Source: Rhabdonatronobacter sediminivivens
Lineage (GTDB): Bacteria; Pseudomonadota; Alphaproteobacteria; Rhodobacterales; Rhodobacteraceae
Length of the DNA: 64,000 bases
Assembly (NCBI RefSeq): GCF_013415485.1
Contig: NZ_JACBXS010000001.1
Coordinates: 124,001-188,000, forward strand
Direction: 5' to 3'
A program made the position numbers and the translations under genes. The notes beneath the pieces were generated by a model, which did no database searches, had not been told where the DNA came from, and saw only the letters and a list, made by a program, of their open reading frames with translations. Numbering within the stretch: position 1 is the first letter of the stretch; the number at the start of each line of letters is the position of its first letter. Positions 1 through 9,279 of this stretch are shown here, piece by piece.

Positions 1-573
1 CCAGTCCACGCCGGTCACACGGTCGCCCGAGCGCCGGATGCCGGTCACGCGCGTATTCTCGAACACCTGCGCACCGCGCATGCGCGCGCCCTTGACCATG
101 GCCAGCGCGATATTCGCCGGGTCCCCCTGCCCGTCCGTGGGCAGCCAGACGCCGCCCACCACGCCATCGAGGTTCAGATGCGGGTAGCGCTCGGCGATCT
201 CAGAAGGGCCGACCTCCTCCACCGGCACGCCAAAGGCGCGGGCCATGGAGGCAAGGCGCAGCAATTCTTCCTGCCGCTCGGTGGTCAGTGCCACGCTGAT
301 GGACCCCACCTGCCGGAAGCCGGTGGCGATGCCGGTCTCGGCCTCCAGACTGCGATAGAGGTCTGCGGTATACCGCGCCAGCTTCGTCATGTTGGACGAG
401 CTGCGCAACTGCCCGATCAGCCCCGCCGCGTGCCACGTGGTCCCCGAGGTCAGGCGCTTGCGCTCCAGCAGCACCACATCGGACCAGCCGAGTTTCGTCA
501 GGTGATAGGCGACGGATGCGCCGATGACACCGCCGCCGATGATCACGGCGCGGGCGTGGGAGGGAAGGGTCAT
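1..573 (-). CDS. FAD-dependent oxidoreductase (DAO family), partial
   Basis: The N-terminal 191 codons of a flavoprotein whose 3' part lies beyond the window edge. The start at 573 opens MTLPSHARAVIIGGGVIGAS, a Rossmann FAD-binding motif (GGGVIGAS). The segment SGTTWHAAGLIGQLRSS follows; in dimethylglycine and sarcosine dehydrogenases the histidine of this TWHAAG motif carries the covalent FAD. The protein is therefore probably a dehydrogenase of an N-methylated amino acid (sarcosine, dimethylglycine or similar) feeding a folate-linked one-carbon unit. It lies 10 nt downstream of the homocysteine methyltransferase gene and is the third gene of a same-strand operon with another such flavoprotein. 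Whether it carries the C-terminal GcvT domain cannot be seen. Confidence 0.85.
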   Translation of the reverse strand, partial: MTLPSHARAVIIGGGVIGASVAYHLTKLGWSDVVLLERKRLTSGTTWHAAGLIGQLRSSSNMTKLARYTADLYRSLEAETGIATGFRQVGSISVALTTERQEELLRLASMARAFGVPVEEVGPSEIAERYPHLNLDGVVGGVWLPTDGQGDPANIALAMVKGARMRGAQVFENTRVTGIRRSGDRVTGVDW

Positions 574-583
574 GTCGGTCCTT

Positions 584-1486
584 TCAGACGATGGTATGCC
601 CGGCAGCGCGCAGGCGGCGGGCGATTTCGGCAATATGGGCGGGGCCGGTTTCACAGCAGCCACCGACCAGCGTGGCCCCGGCGGCCACCCAGCCCAGGGC
701 GTGATCGGCGTAACGCTCAGGCCCCATGTCGCGCCGGGCGGTCAGCGCGTCGGCAGTGGGTTTCTCGCGCAGGAAATCCTCGGTGATCTGCTCGAACCCG
801 TTGGCCAGCGCGCCAAAGGGGCGGCCAAGGGCAGCCAGATGCGGCATGGCGGTGTCCATCGCCTCGGGCGCGGAACAATTGGCCAGAAGGCTCTCCACCG
901 GCCCCAGCACCGGCGCCAGCGCGGCGATCGGCTCGCCCGAGCGCAGCACGGTGCCGTCGGTGTCGCTGAGCGTGACCGCCAGCCACAGCGGGATGCCATG
1001 GCGCGCGGCGATTGGCGCGGCGGCCTCGATGAAGGCGCGGGCATGGGCGACCGAGGCCACGGTTTCCGCCAGCAGGATATCGCAGCGCGGGGCCAGCAGG
1101 TTGGCGACCTCGGCATAGATCGCCACCGCCCTGTCATGCGGGGGCATCTTGTCGGGGCGGTAGCTTTGCACCAGCGGGCCGGTGCTGGCCGCGATCCGGC
1201 CCCCGCCATGGGCGTCACGCGCAGCACGGGCGGCATCGAGCGCCTGCGCAAGCAGCGCCTCGAACCGGTCGGCAAAGGGGGTGCCCGCCAGCCGGTCGCG
1301 GTGCACGGCATAGGTGTTGGCGGTGGCGACCGTGGCCCCGGCAGCGAAATAATCCGCATGGATCGCCTGCACCAGTTCGGGGCGGTCCAGCATCACCTGC
1401 GTGGCCCAGAGCGGTGTGGGACGGTCCCCGGCGCGGGCGAGCAACTCCTGCCCCATGCCGCCGTCCAGAAGGGTGATCGCACTCAT
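584..1486 (-). CDS. Homocysteine S-methyltransferase family protein
   Basis: A 300-residue Zn-dependent methyltransferase of the betaine/S-methylmethionine-homocysteine methyltransferase family. It opens with LLDGGMGQELLARAGD, typical of the TIM-barrel start. The expected zinc ligands are visible: a cysteine in LANCSAPEAM and the paired cysteines in VGGCCETGP near the C-terminus. The start at 1486 is chosen because its ATG overlaps the stop of the upstream flavoprotein (ATGA, 4 nt), which implies translational coupling; a longer frame to 1690 would run into that gene. Lying between two N-methyl-amino-acid dehydrogenases, it likely moves a methyl group from betaine or a related donor to homocysteine to give methionine. 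The methyl donor is inferred, not shown. Confidence 0.88.
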   Translation of the reverse strand: MSAITLLDGGMGQELLARAGDRPTPLWATQVMLDRPELVQAIHADYFAAGATVATANTYAVHRDRLAGTPFADRFEALLAQALDAARAARDAHGGGRIAASTGPLVQSYRPDKMPPHDRAVAIYAEVANLLAPRCDILLAETVASVAHARAFIEAAAPIAARHGIPLWLAVTLSDTDGTVLRSGEPIAALAPVLGPVESLLANCSAPEAMDTAMPHLAALGRPFGALANGFEQITEDFLREKPTADALTARRDMGPERYADHALGWVAAGATLVGGCCETGPAHIAEIARRLRAAGHTIV

Positions 1487-3945
1487 GCCCGCAGCCTTTC
1501 GTTTTCGGGGTCCCAAAGCGGCGCGTCGCCATGCACCGTGGCCGGGAAGCGCTGGCCGAAGATTTCCACCTCCAGCCGCTGGCCCGGCACCACCAGATCG
1601 GCGCGCAGCATCGCCTGCGCCACCTGCGCGCCGACGCGATAGCCCCAGGCCGCCGAGGTCACCTCGCCCACCAGCGCATCGCCGGACCACAGGTTCGCCA
1701 TATAGGGTGCGTCGGCCTCGGCCCCGTCGATGGTCAGGATAGTGAAGCGCTTGGCGGGACCGGCCTGCCTTTCGGCCAGCAGCGCGGCGCGGCCCGGGAA
1801 GTCGGGCTTCGACCAGTCGATGAACCGCTCCAGCCCGGCGCCGAGCAGGCTGTAATCGGTGGACAGGTCCTGCTTCCAGGCGCGATAGCCCTTTTCCATG
1901 CGCAGGCTGTCAAGCGCCCACATGCCAAAGGGCTGCGCGCCACCTTCCATCACCGCCGCGTGGACCTTTGGCCCGTCCTCGGGTGCGCAATGGATCTCCC
2001 AGCCCAGTTCCCCGGCAAAGGACACCCGCGCCAGCATCGCCCGGCACCCGGCCACCGTCACGCCTTGCTGCACCGACAGCCACGGACGCGACAGGTCGGC
2101 ATCGGTCAGCGGCGCCAGCACGTCGCGCGCCTTCGGCCCGGTGACCAGCAGGCAGGTGGCGTCCTCGGTCCAGTCCTCGAAGGTCACGCCTTCGGGCAAG
2201 TTCGCGCGCAGCACATCGGCGTCATGCCATTGCGCCACGGCGGCGGTGATCAGGCTGATGCCATCCTCGGCTTCGGGGATGACGCTCATTTCGGTGACGA
2301 TCCGCCCGCGGGCATCGGCGAAATAGGCCAGCCCCATGCGCCCCGGCTGCGGCAGGCGCGAGGGCGTCAGCCCGTCCAGATACGCCCGCGCCCCCGGCCC
2401 CGACAGCCGGAAGCGCGAAAACCCGCAGATTTCCAGCACGCCGCAGCCATCGCGCACGGCCTCGGCCTCGGCCCGCACGCGCGGCTCCCACGGGCCGTTC
2501 CGCTCCCAGATATGCGTGCTTTCCTCGGAGGTATCGTCGCCCGGGGCGGCGAACCATGTGGCGCGTTCCCAGCCGTTATAGGGGGCGAATTGCGCGCCCA
2601 GTTCCTTCAGCCGCCCGTGCAGGGGCGAGACCCGCTGATCCGCCCCCGCAGGCCAGCGGTGGTGCGGGAAGTGGATGGCGTATTCATGGCCATAGATTTC
2701 CACCGCCTTGGCCAGCGCATAGGCGTCATCGGCATGTTCGGTGAAGCGGCGCGGATCGCAGGACCACATGTCCCATTCGGTGCCGCCCTCGGTGATCCAT
2801 TCGGCCAGCACCTTGCCCGCGCCGCCCCCCTGCGCGATGCCGAAGGTGAAGACGCAGGCCTCGAACGCATTGGGCACGCCGGGCATGGGGCCGATGAGCG
2901 GGTTGCCGTCGGGGGCATAGGGGATGGGGCCGTTGATGACCTTTTCCACGCCGACGCTGCCCAGAAGCGGCACGCGGGCCATCGCATCTTCAATATACCA
3001 TTCCAGCCGGTCCAGATCATCGGGGTAAAGCTGGAAGCTGAAATCCTGCGGAAAGGGATCATCCGGCGTGACCCAATGCGCGCGGCAGTTGCGCTCATAG
3101 GGGCCCAGGTTGAAACCCGCCTTTTCCTGGCGCAGGTAATAGCTGCTGTCCACATCGCGCAGAAGCGGCAGCTTGTGGCCGACCTCGGCCGCCCAGGCCG
3201 CGATTTCGGGGATCTGTTCGGTCAGCAGATACTGGTGGCTCATCACCGCCATGGGCACACGCCGCCCGCCATAGGGGCGGAACCATTCGCCCACCTGCTG
3301 GGCATAATATCCGGCGGCATTGACCACATATTCGCAGCGAATTTCGCCCTTTTCGGTCAGCACCACCCATTCCCCGTTTTCGCGCCGCACGCCGGTGGCG
3401 GGCGTGTGGCGCAGGATGCGCGCGCCGCCCATCCGCGCCCCGCGCGCCAGGGCCTGGGTCAGTTGCGCGGGGTCGATATCGCCATCCGCCGGGTCATAAA
3501 GCGCGCCTTCAAGATCATGGAGTTCGATGAACGGGTAACGGTCCCGGATTTCCGACGGCGCCAGCAATTCCAGATCCATCCCCTGCGGGCGCCCCATGCC
3601 CACGGCGCGGGCGAATTCCTGCACCCGCTGGCGCGAATGAGCCAGCCGGATGGACCCGGTGACATGGTAGTTCATGGGGTAATCGACCTCATCGCCCAAT
3701 CGGCGATACAGCTCGGTCGAATAGCGCTGCATGTTCATGATCGACCACGAGGCCGAGAAGGTCGGGCAATTCCCCGCCGCATGCCATGTGGACCCTGCGG
3801 TGAGTTCGTTCTTTTCCAGCAGAACGCAGTCACGCCACCCGGCCTGCACCAGATGATAGAGCGCCGAGGCGCCCACCGCCCCCCCGCCGATGATCACCAC
3901 TCGCGCGGTTGTCGGAAACGCGGCATTGTCCTGCGGCTCGGTCAT
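1483..3945 (-). CDS. GcvT-type FAD-dependent dehydrogenase (sarcosine/dimethylglycine dehydrogenase-like)
   Basis: An 820-residue two-domain enzyme. The N-terminal half is a DAO-type flavoprotein (VVIIGGGAVGASALYHL near residue 16; GSTWHAAGN with the histidine that binds FAD covalently in this family). The C-terminal half, from about residue 430, is a GcvT-like tetrahydrofolate-binding domain (region around LGWEIHCAPEDGPKVHAAV). Length and order match mitochondrial and bacterial dimethylglycine and sarcosine dehydrogenases (about 815-860 residues), which oxidise the N-methyl group and pass formaldehyde to folate. The start at 3945 has a strong ribosome site (AAAGGAG) 9 nt upstream; an upstream in-frame ATG at 4008 lacks one. 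It is the first gene of the operon and lies 13 nt below the regulator gene. The exact substrate is unresolved. Confidence 0.9.
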   Translation of the reverse strand: MTEPQDNAAFPTTARVVIIGGGAVGASALYHLVQAGWRDCVLLEKNELTAGSTWHAAGNCPTFSASWSIMNMQRYSTELYRRLGDEVDYPMNYHVTGSIRLAHSRQRVQEFARAVGMGRPQGMDLELLAPSEIRDRYPFIELHDLEGALYDPADGDIDPAQLTQALARGARMGGARILRHTPATGVRRENGEWVVLTEKGEIRCEYVVNAAGYYAQQVGEWFRPYGGRRVPMAVMSHQYLLTEQIPEIAAWAAEVGHKLPLLRDVDSSYYLRQEKAGFNLGPYERNCRAHWVTPDDPFPQDFSFQLYPDDLDRLEWYIEDAMARVPLLGSVGVEKVINGPIPYAPDGNPLIGPMPGVPNAFEACVFTFGIAQGGGAGKVLAEWITEGGTEWDMWSCDPRRFTEHADDAYALAKAVEIYGHEYAIHFPHHRWPAGADQRVSPLHGRLKELGAQFAPYNGWERATWFAAPGDDTSEESTHIWERNGPWEPRVRAEAEAVRDGCGVLEICGFSRFRLSGPGARAYLDGLTPSRLPQPGRMGLAYFADARGRIVTEMSVIPEAEDGISLITAAVAQWHDADVLRANLPEGVTFEDWTEDATCLLVTGPKARDVLAPLTDADLSRPWLSVQQGVTVAGCRAMLARVSFAGELGWEIHCAPEDGPKVHAAVMEGGAQPFGMWALDSLRMEKGYRAWKQDLSTDYSLLGAGLERFIDWSKPDFPGRAALLAERQAGPAKRFTILTIDGAEADAPYMANLWSGDALVGEVTSAAWGYRVGAQVAQAMLRADLVVPGQRLEVEIFGQRFPATVHGDAPLWDPENERLRA

Positions 3946-3958
3946 GGTCAGGCTCCTT

Positions 3959-4519
3959 TCAATACACGGGCGGAGAGATGACCCAGACGGCAACCGCCGG
4001 GGCATCATGGGGGTTTTCCCAGCGCAGCGCCTCGCCGCGGGTGCGGAAACTGTCGCCGGGGCCGATCTCGAACCGGTCGCCGTCCAGCCAGATCACCAAC
4101 CGCCCCGAGACCATATGCACGATTTCCGTGGTGTGGCGGACATGGGCATCAGGACGGCGCGCGCCGGGCGCGAAGGTTGAGAGAATCACCTCGAAGTCAT
4201 CGGTCAGATCGGGCGAAAGAAGTTCCTCATGCAGCCCGGTGCCGGGGTCCGAGATCATCCGCCGCGCGCCCCGCCGCACCACGCGCCCGGCCTCATGCTC
4301 GGGCGCCTCGGCGGTGCCGAAGAACATGGCCAGCGGCACATCGTAAAATGTTGCGAAAGCGCGCAATTCGGTGATCGAGGGCGAAGAGATGTCACGCTCC
4401 ACCTGGCTGAGCCAGCCGACCGAACGCCCCATGCGCGCGGCCAGGTCCTGCAGCGTCAGCTTGCGCGCCCGGCGCAGCGCGCGCAGATCGGCACCAAGAG
4501 AGCGGGAATGAGAAGACAT
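3959..4519 (-). CDS. XRE-family regulator with C-terminal cupin domain
   Basis: A 186-residue regulator. Residues 5-65 form a Cro/C1-type helix-turn-helix (LTLQDLAARMGRSVGWLSQV); the rest is a cupin barrel ending in GDSFRTRGEALRWENPHDAP, the usual small-molecule sensor domain of this family. The start at 4519 is preceded by AAAGGG at good spacing; an in-frame ATG at 4558 would add 13 residues without a better site. It lies just upstream of the flavoprotein/methyltransferase operon on the same strand, so it probably controls that operon in response to a methylated amine or its product. The ligand is inferred from context only. Confidence 0.88.
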   Translation of the reverse strand: MSSHSRSLGADLRALRRARKLTLQDLAARMGRSVGWLSQVERDISSPSITELRAFATFYDVPLAMFFGTAEAPEHEAGRVVRRGARRMISDPGTGLHEELLSPDLTDDFEVILSTFAPGARRPDAHVRHTTEIVHMVSGRLVIWLDGDRFEIGPGDSFRTRGEALRWENPHDAPAVAVWVISPPVY

Positions 4520-4601
4520 GGCGGCCCTTTCGACTGAGGGCAGCCTATCGCGGCTCATGAAAAAATCAAACGGAATTTCACGTAAAGGGCGCCAGCGCGC
4601 G

Positions 4602-5588
4602 TCATTCCGTCTCGAACACCGGTGCGTCAGGGTCGGGGTTCAGGAACTCGGATTGCAAGGTATGCTCCAACCCGTCGGACAGGGTCATGACGGGCGCGAA
4701 GCCCTCCAGATCATGGGCGGCGCTGGCAAAGCTGCTGTCGGCGCAGAACTTGCGCACGCGGATCGAACTGATGGGCAGGCGTCGCCCGCTGACGGCCGCC
4801 ACCGCATCGGCCACATACCCCCCGGCCAGCCCGAACCAGTAGGGCACCCGCGGCCCCACCCCGGATTTCCCGCGCACCCGCTGGCGCACCAGCGAGACCA
4901 GCGCGTTCATGTCCAGATCCGGCTTGTCCACATAGTTGAACAGATGTACCCCGGGGCCAAGGGTGGTGGCATGGTGCAGGAAGGCCGCGAGGTTTTCCAC
5001 ATAGGCCATGGACTTGCGGTTGCGCCCGGCCCCGATCATCACGAACCGCCCCGACCCTACGAAGGACAGCAGATTGTAGACATTGCCCCTGTTGCCGGGG
5101 CCAAACACCACCGTAGGCCGCACGATCGTCAGGCAGCGCCGGTCGGGGGCCTCGGCCTGCCAGGCGCGCAGCACCTGCTCGGCCTGGTATTTGGTGCGGC
5201 CATAGTCATTGAAGGGTGCGATGGCGCCATCTTCGGCAGTGCCCGGCGGAGCAAAGCCATAGACAGCCACCGTGCTGGTAAAGACGATCCGGTCGATCCC
5301 CTTCTCTCGCGCCACGGCGGTCAGGGTTTCGGTGCCGCCCACATTCACCGCATGATACCGTTGGCGCGGGCGGACATCATCGCGGTGCTCGGCGGCCAGA
5401 TGGATCACGGTCTCAGCCGCCAGATGGGTGCGCAACGCGTCGGCATCGCAGATATCGCAAGCGGTGGCGCGTTCCGGAAACAGGGGCGAGGGCCGTGTGT
5501 CCAGGATCCGAAAGCCCGTCTGGCGCTGCGCCAGCCGCGTGCAAAGGGTGCTGCCGATGAACCCGCTGCCGCCCGTGATGGCGATCAT
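4602..5588 (-). CDS. NAD-dependent epimerase/dehydratase
   Basis: A 328-residue extended short-chain dehydrogenase. It starts MIAITGGSGFIGSTLC, with the GxxGxxG NAD-binding motif, and carries the YxxxK catalytic pair in YGRTKYQAEQ with the upstream STVAVYG serine. The family interconverts sugar nucleotides such as UDP-glucose/UDP-galactose, or related substrates. The start at 5588 has AAGGAGG 7 nt upstream; the open frame continues to 5693 without another good site. The substrate cannot be read from sequence, and the neighbours (a methylamine regulator below, cckA above) give no hint. It seems to be transcribed alone. Confidence 0.85.
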   Translation of the reverse strand: MIAITGGSGFIGSTLCTRLAQRQTGFRILDTRPSPLFPERATACDICDADALRTHLAAETVIHLAAEHRDDVRPRQRYHAVNVGGTETLTAVAREKGIDRIVFTSTVAVYGFAPPGTAEDGAIAPFNDYGRTKYQAEQVLRAWQAEAPDRRCLTIVRPTVVFGPGNRGNVYNLLSFVGSGRFVMIGAGRNRKSMAYVENLAAFLHHATTLGPGVHLFNYVDKPDLDMNALVSLVRQRVRGKSGVGPRVPYWFGLAGGYVADAVAAVSGRRLPISSIRVRKFCADSSFASAAHDLEGFAPVMTLSDGLEHTLQSEFLNPDPDAPVFETE

Positions 5589-5778
5589 CCCCGCCTCCTT
5601 CATGAATGTCCCCGGATCGCCCGGTCTGCAGGCATCCGGGGTCGGTAACGGGTCTAGAGCATCGAGATCGGGCGATAAAGGGCACAATCGCAAGGCACGC
5701 GCGGCGGGTCACCGCCGCGCCAGTTTCTTCACATCGGCCAGGGACCTGGCTGCCGCAGGCGACCCTGCCGCAGTGCCG

Positions 5779-7995
5779 TCAGGGTCTGATCACCGGGCGC
5801 GCGGCGGCCCCCTGGCGGCCCAGTTCGCGTGACACCAGACCGGTCAGGTCCTGCAAGCTGTAGGGTTTGCCCAGAAAAACCGAGTCCGGAACATCGGCGC
5901 TGCCCTGCGGCAGATGCTCTTCGGCATAGCCCGAGATGAAGATGGCCGGGACATCGGGGCGCTCTTTCCGAGCCTGCTGCACCCAGGAGGGGCCATCCAT
6001 CCCGGGCATGACCACATCGCTGACAAACAGGTCCACATGCAGGTCAGGATCCTCGAGGATGCGCAGGGCCGCCTCGCCACAATCGGCCTCGATCACCGAA
6101 TGGCCGCGCATCTGCAGGGCACGGGCCGTGAAGGCGCGAACGGGGGCTTCATCCTCCACCAGCAGGATGGCGCCGATGGTCGCGGGCTCGGGCGGCTGCT
6201 GGCCGGGCCGCGGGGCATCCGGATCAGGGTGTGCTGCGACCAACACGCCGGTGTCCGGTGCAGGGTCAGCGGCGTCTGTCGCGGGGTCATGGACCGCGAA
6301 ATAGAGCGTGAAACTGGTGCCCTTTCCCAGCTCGCTGTCGACAAAGATGAATCCGCCGGTCTGCTTGACGATTCCATAGACGGTGGACAGGCCCAGTCCC
6401 GTGCCCTTGCCCGGCGACTTGGTGGTGAAGAACGGCTCGAACACCTTGGAAAGATGTTCGGGGGCAATCCCGGTGCCTTCGTCCTGGACGATGATCTGGG
6501 CATAGGTCCCGGCGGGCACCCTGGCCTTGTCGCGCAACAGATCCCTGTCAAGCGTCACCATGCGCGATTCGATCCGGATCTCGCCGCCCATGGGCATGGC
6601 ATCGCGGGCATTGACCGACAGGTTCATCAGCACCTGTTCGACCTGCCGCCGGTCGGCGCGGATATGGCCCATGTCCACGCCATGAACAAGCGTCAGCGTC
6701 ACCCGCTCTCCCAGCAGCCGGTTGAGCAGATGCGCCAGTTCACACAGGGTCTCTTCGACGTCCAGAACCTCGGGCTCCATCCGCGTCTTGCGCGAGAAGG
6801 CCAGCAACTGCCGGACCAGCCCCGCGGCGCGGTTGGCATTCTGCTGGATCTGGATCAGGTCCGGGTAATCCGGATCAAAGCGGTCATGGCGCAGCAGCAG
6901 AAGGTCGCAATACCCCAGGATCGCCGTCAGCAGGTTGTTGAAATCATGCGCCACGCCCCCTGCCAGCTGCCCCACGGCGTGCATTTTCTGGCTTTGACTG
7001 AAACGGTCTTCAAGCTCCTTGAAGTCGGTGGCATCGGACAGGACCATCAGCAGCCTGTCCGCATCCTCGCGGCCCAGGCGACGCAGGGTCACCTGCAGGA
7101 AGGTCGAATCGCCCGAGCGTGGTGCCCGCAGGATCTCGGAACGGTTCGGCGCCTTGCCTGCGCGCATGTCCGCCAGCCAGTCGCCAAGCGGACGCCCGGG
7201 CCCTTCCAGCACCCGGGTCAGGTCCAGGGCTTCGTCCCTGGCCAGCCCCAGCAGGCGCCGTCCCTCGGTGTTGATCCGGGTCACCTGATCCGCTTCGTCC
7301 AGCAGGGCCAGCCCCACGGGCAGGCCATCGAAGCCCGGCACGCTCTGTGTAGACCCTGCATCCTGCGGCCTGTTGTCCTTTGGGTCCTGCTGCCCCGCCC
7401 CCGGTTCCGGGCCGCGCAGCGGCGTGGTCTCGGTGGGCTGCGCACCCTGCACGCGCCACAGGACAAGGCCCGAGGCGGCCTCGGCCAGGTCGAACAGAAG
7501 TTGCCCGGTGCCGGTGTCGATCTGCAGGTCAACCCGGCCCAGGGCGCTGACCTGATCATGCAGCCTGCCCGCCCGTTCGGCCGGAGCCACGATCCAGGGG
7601 CGCAGGATGGCAGCGCAGGGATCGCCGGACGCCACGCCCAGCCGGGCGGCGGCGGCAGGATTGGCCCACACCACCTGGCCCAGGCGCGGATCCGCCAGAA
7701 GGCAGGCGCAGGGATCGCGGGACAGGACCGCCGCCATGGCCCGCACCGCCCGATCACGCCGCGCCGCCCGGACCGCGTGCTGGACCGACAGCCCCGCCCC
7801 GACCAGCAGCACCGTGCTGCCCGCCGCCAGCAGCACCAGCCCCGCCAGCGGCACCACCGGCAGCAGGCCCAGGCCCGTCAGCATGGCAGCCAGAGCGACC
7901 AGACCGAACCAGAGACCGGGCCATGCGCGCAACAAGGCCCCGGACCGGGGTGCCGGATGATCGCTCATGCGGGTTTCCGTTGTGGCAAGCATGGC
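5779..7995 (-). CDS. cckA: Hybrid histidine kinase CckA
   Basis: A roughly 738-residue membrane histidine kinase. Two hydrophobic helices near the N-terminus (WPGLWFGLVALAAMLTGLG and a following one) are followed by PAS-like regions, a HisKA domain with the phospho-acceptor histidine in GGVAHDFNNLL, an ATPase domain (DEGTGIAPEHL, GKGTGLGLSTVYG) and a C-terminal receiver domain (ILLVEDEAPVRAF, FVSDVVMPGMDG). This architecture and these motifs match CckA, the kinase/phosphatase that acts through ChpT on CtrA in Alphaproteobacteria; in Rhodobacterales the pathway mainly controls motility, gene-transfer agents and related traits. The start is uncertain: AGGAGG lies about 14 nt before the ATG at 7995 and 10 nt before a GTG at 8004, while the ATG at 7968 (MSDHPAP) has only a weak site. 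Confidence 0.9.
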   Translation of the reverse strand, partial: AMLATTETRMSDHPAPRSGALLRAWPGLWFGLVALAAMLTGLGLLPVVPLAGLVLLAAGSTVLLVGAGLSVQHAVRAARRDRAVRAMAAVLSRDPCACLLADPRLGQVVWANPAAAARLGVASGDPCAAILRPWIVAPAERAGRLHDQVSALGRVDLQIDTGTGQLLFDLAEAASGLVLWRVQGAQPTETTPLRGPEPGAGQQDPKDNRPQDAGSTQSVPGFDGLPVGLALLDEADQVTRINTEGRRLLGLARDEALDLTRVLEGPGRPLGDWLADMRAGKAPNRSEILRAPRSGDSTFLQVTLRRLGREDADRLLMVLSDATDFKELEDRFSQSQKMHAVGQLAGGVAHDFNNLLTAILGYCDLLLLRHDRFDPDYPDLIQIQQNANRAAGLVRQLLAFSRKTRMEPEVLDVEETLCELAHLLNRLLGERVTLTLVHGVDMGHIRADRRQVEQVLMNLSVNARDAMPMGGEIRIESRMVTLDRDLLRDKARVPAGTYAQIIVQDEGTGIAPEHLSKVFEPFFTTKSPGKGTGLGLSTVYGIVKQTGGFIFVDSELGKGTSFTLYFAVHDPATDAADPAPDTGVLVAAHPDPDAPRPGQQPPEPATIGAILLVEDEAPVRAFTARALQMRGHSVIEADCGEAALRILEDPDLHVDLFVSDVVMPGMDGPSWVQQARKERPDVPAIFISGYAEEHLPQGSADVPDSVFLGKPYSLQDLTGLVSRELGRQGAAARPVIRP

Positions 7996-8121
7996 ATGCA
8001 CGGGCGCGTTCCCTCCTGTCGGCACATCTGGCAGCGTTCTCCTTCTGTCCATAAGGCAACATGGTGAACCGAAGGTTAACGCCGGAGCGCCACCGAAGCG
8101 ACCCGCTATCACGCTACCGCG

Positions 8122-9279
8122 TCAGGTTTTTCGCCTGCAAGTTGCAAGAGAGAACCCGTCGCCGCCGTCCAGAGGGGTCAAGCGCAGCGTGGATTGCACC
8201 GTGAAATCCGGGCTCCGATCCAGGAACTGCCTGATGCTGCTCTCATTTTCGGCGTCCAGCAGGGAACAGGTGGCATAGGCCAGCCATCCGCCGGGCGCGA
8301 CCAGGGGCGCGGCCTGCGCCAACACCTCTGCCTGGGTCTGCGTCAGCCGGTCCAGCCCGGCGCGCGTCAGGGTCCATTTGCCCCAGGGGTCCCGGCGCCA
8401 GCTTCCGGACCCGGAACAGGGTGCGTCCACCAGCACCAGATCAAAGGCGCCCGCCGGGTGTGCGACCCGCTCCACCCGCACGCCGGCGCGCTGCGCCCGG
8501 GCGGGGATGTCCTGCATCCGGGCGGGGGCGATGTCATGGGCGTGGACCTGCGCGCCCAGCGCGGCCATGGCCAGCGCCTTGCCGCCTCCACCGGCGCAGA
8601 AATCCAGCGCCGTCAGCCCGTCAAGCGGCGGCAGCGCCTCAACCACAGCCTGCGAGGCGGCGTCCTGCAACTCCACCAACCCGGCGCCAAAGGCCCGCGA
8701 CTGGCGGACCCGGCGGGCGTTGCGGGTGACCTCGATCGCGGTGGCGGCCAGCGGATGCGGACGGGCGCCGATATCCTCGGCCGCCAGTGCGGCCAGGGCG
8801 CCATCGCGGTCAGTGCGTGCCAGGTTGGCGCGCAGGAACACCGGCGCGCGATGGCGCAGCGCCGCCATCACCGGGGCGAAATCCGCACCCAGCGCGGCGC
8901 GCAGATCGGGCATCAGCCAGTCAGGGCAATCCAGCGCCTCGGCCTCGGACAGGTCCGGATCCGCGGCCAGATGCGCGTTTTCGGCCGCGGTCAGGGGCGC
9001 GGGGGCATGGCGGGCGCCATCGAAGAGCGAAAGATCGCCCCCCCGCCCGCGCAGCAGACCCAGCACCAGCGCGCGCCCGCTGTCCCCGCCCCCCAGCGCC
9101 GCACAGGACCGCCAGCGCCGCAGCACGTCATAGACATGGTCGCGCACCGCGGCCCTGTCCTTTGATCCGGCAAACCGGCTGGCGCGCGCCCAGTTGGTCA
9201 GCGCGACCTCGGGGGCCGCACCCGCCTGCACCCGGTCCAGGACCTCGATCGCCGCTTGCAGCCGCGCGCCCGGGGTCAT
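8122..9279 (-). CDS. RsmB/NOP-family rRNA cytosine-C5 methyltransferase
   Basis: A 385-residue SAM-dependent RNA methylase. An N-terminal NusB-like helical region is followed by a Rossmann methyltransferase domain with the SAM loop LDFCAGGGGKALAMA. The two active-site cysteines are those of VDAPCSGSGSWRR and YATCSLLDAEN, the pattern of m5C methyltransferases that use one cysteine as nucleophile. RsmB methylates C967 of 16S rRNA. The start ATG at 9279 overlaps the stop of the upstream thioesterase by 4 nt (ATGA). It could be a close paralogue acting on another RNA site. Confidence 0.85.
   Translation of the reverse strand: MTPGARLQAAIEVLDRVQAGAAPEVALTNWARASRFAGSKDRAAVRDHVYDVLRRWRSCAALGGGDSGRALVLGLLRGRGGDLSLFDGARHAPAPLTAAENAHLAADPDLSEAEALDCPDWLMPDLRAALGADFAPVMAALRHRAPVFLRANLARTDRDGALAALAAEDIGARPHPLAATAIEVTRNARRVRQSRAFGAGLVELQDAASQAVVEALPPLDGLTALDFCAGGGGKALAMAALGAQVHAHDIAPARMQDIPARAQRAGVRVERVAHPAGAFDLVLVDAPCSGSGSWRRDPWGKWTLTRAGLDRLTQTQAEVLAQAAPLVAPGGWLAYATCSLLDAENESSIRQFLDRSPDFTVQSTLRLTPLDGGDGFSLATCRRKT

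Noticed and set aside
1531-3981. 816-codon open frame on the plus strand opposite the GcvT-type dehydrogenase
   Set aside because: Antisense shadow typical of high-GC DNA; rich in Arg, Gly, Pro, His with no domain, while the opposite strand encodes a full known enzyme.
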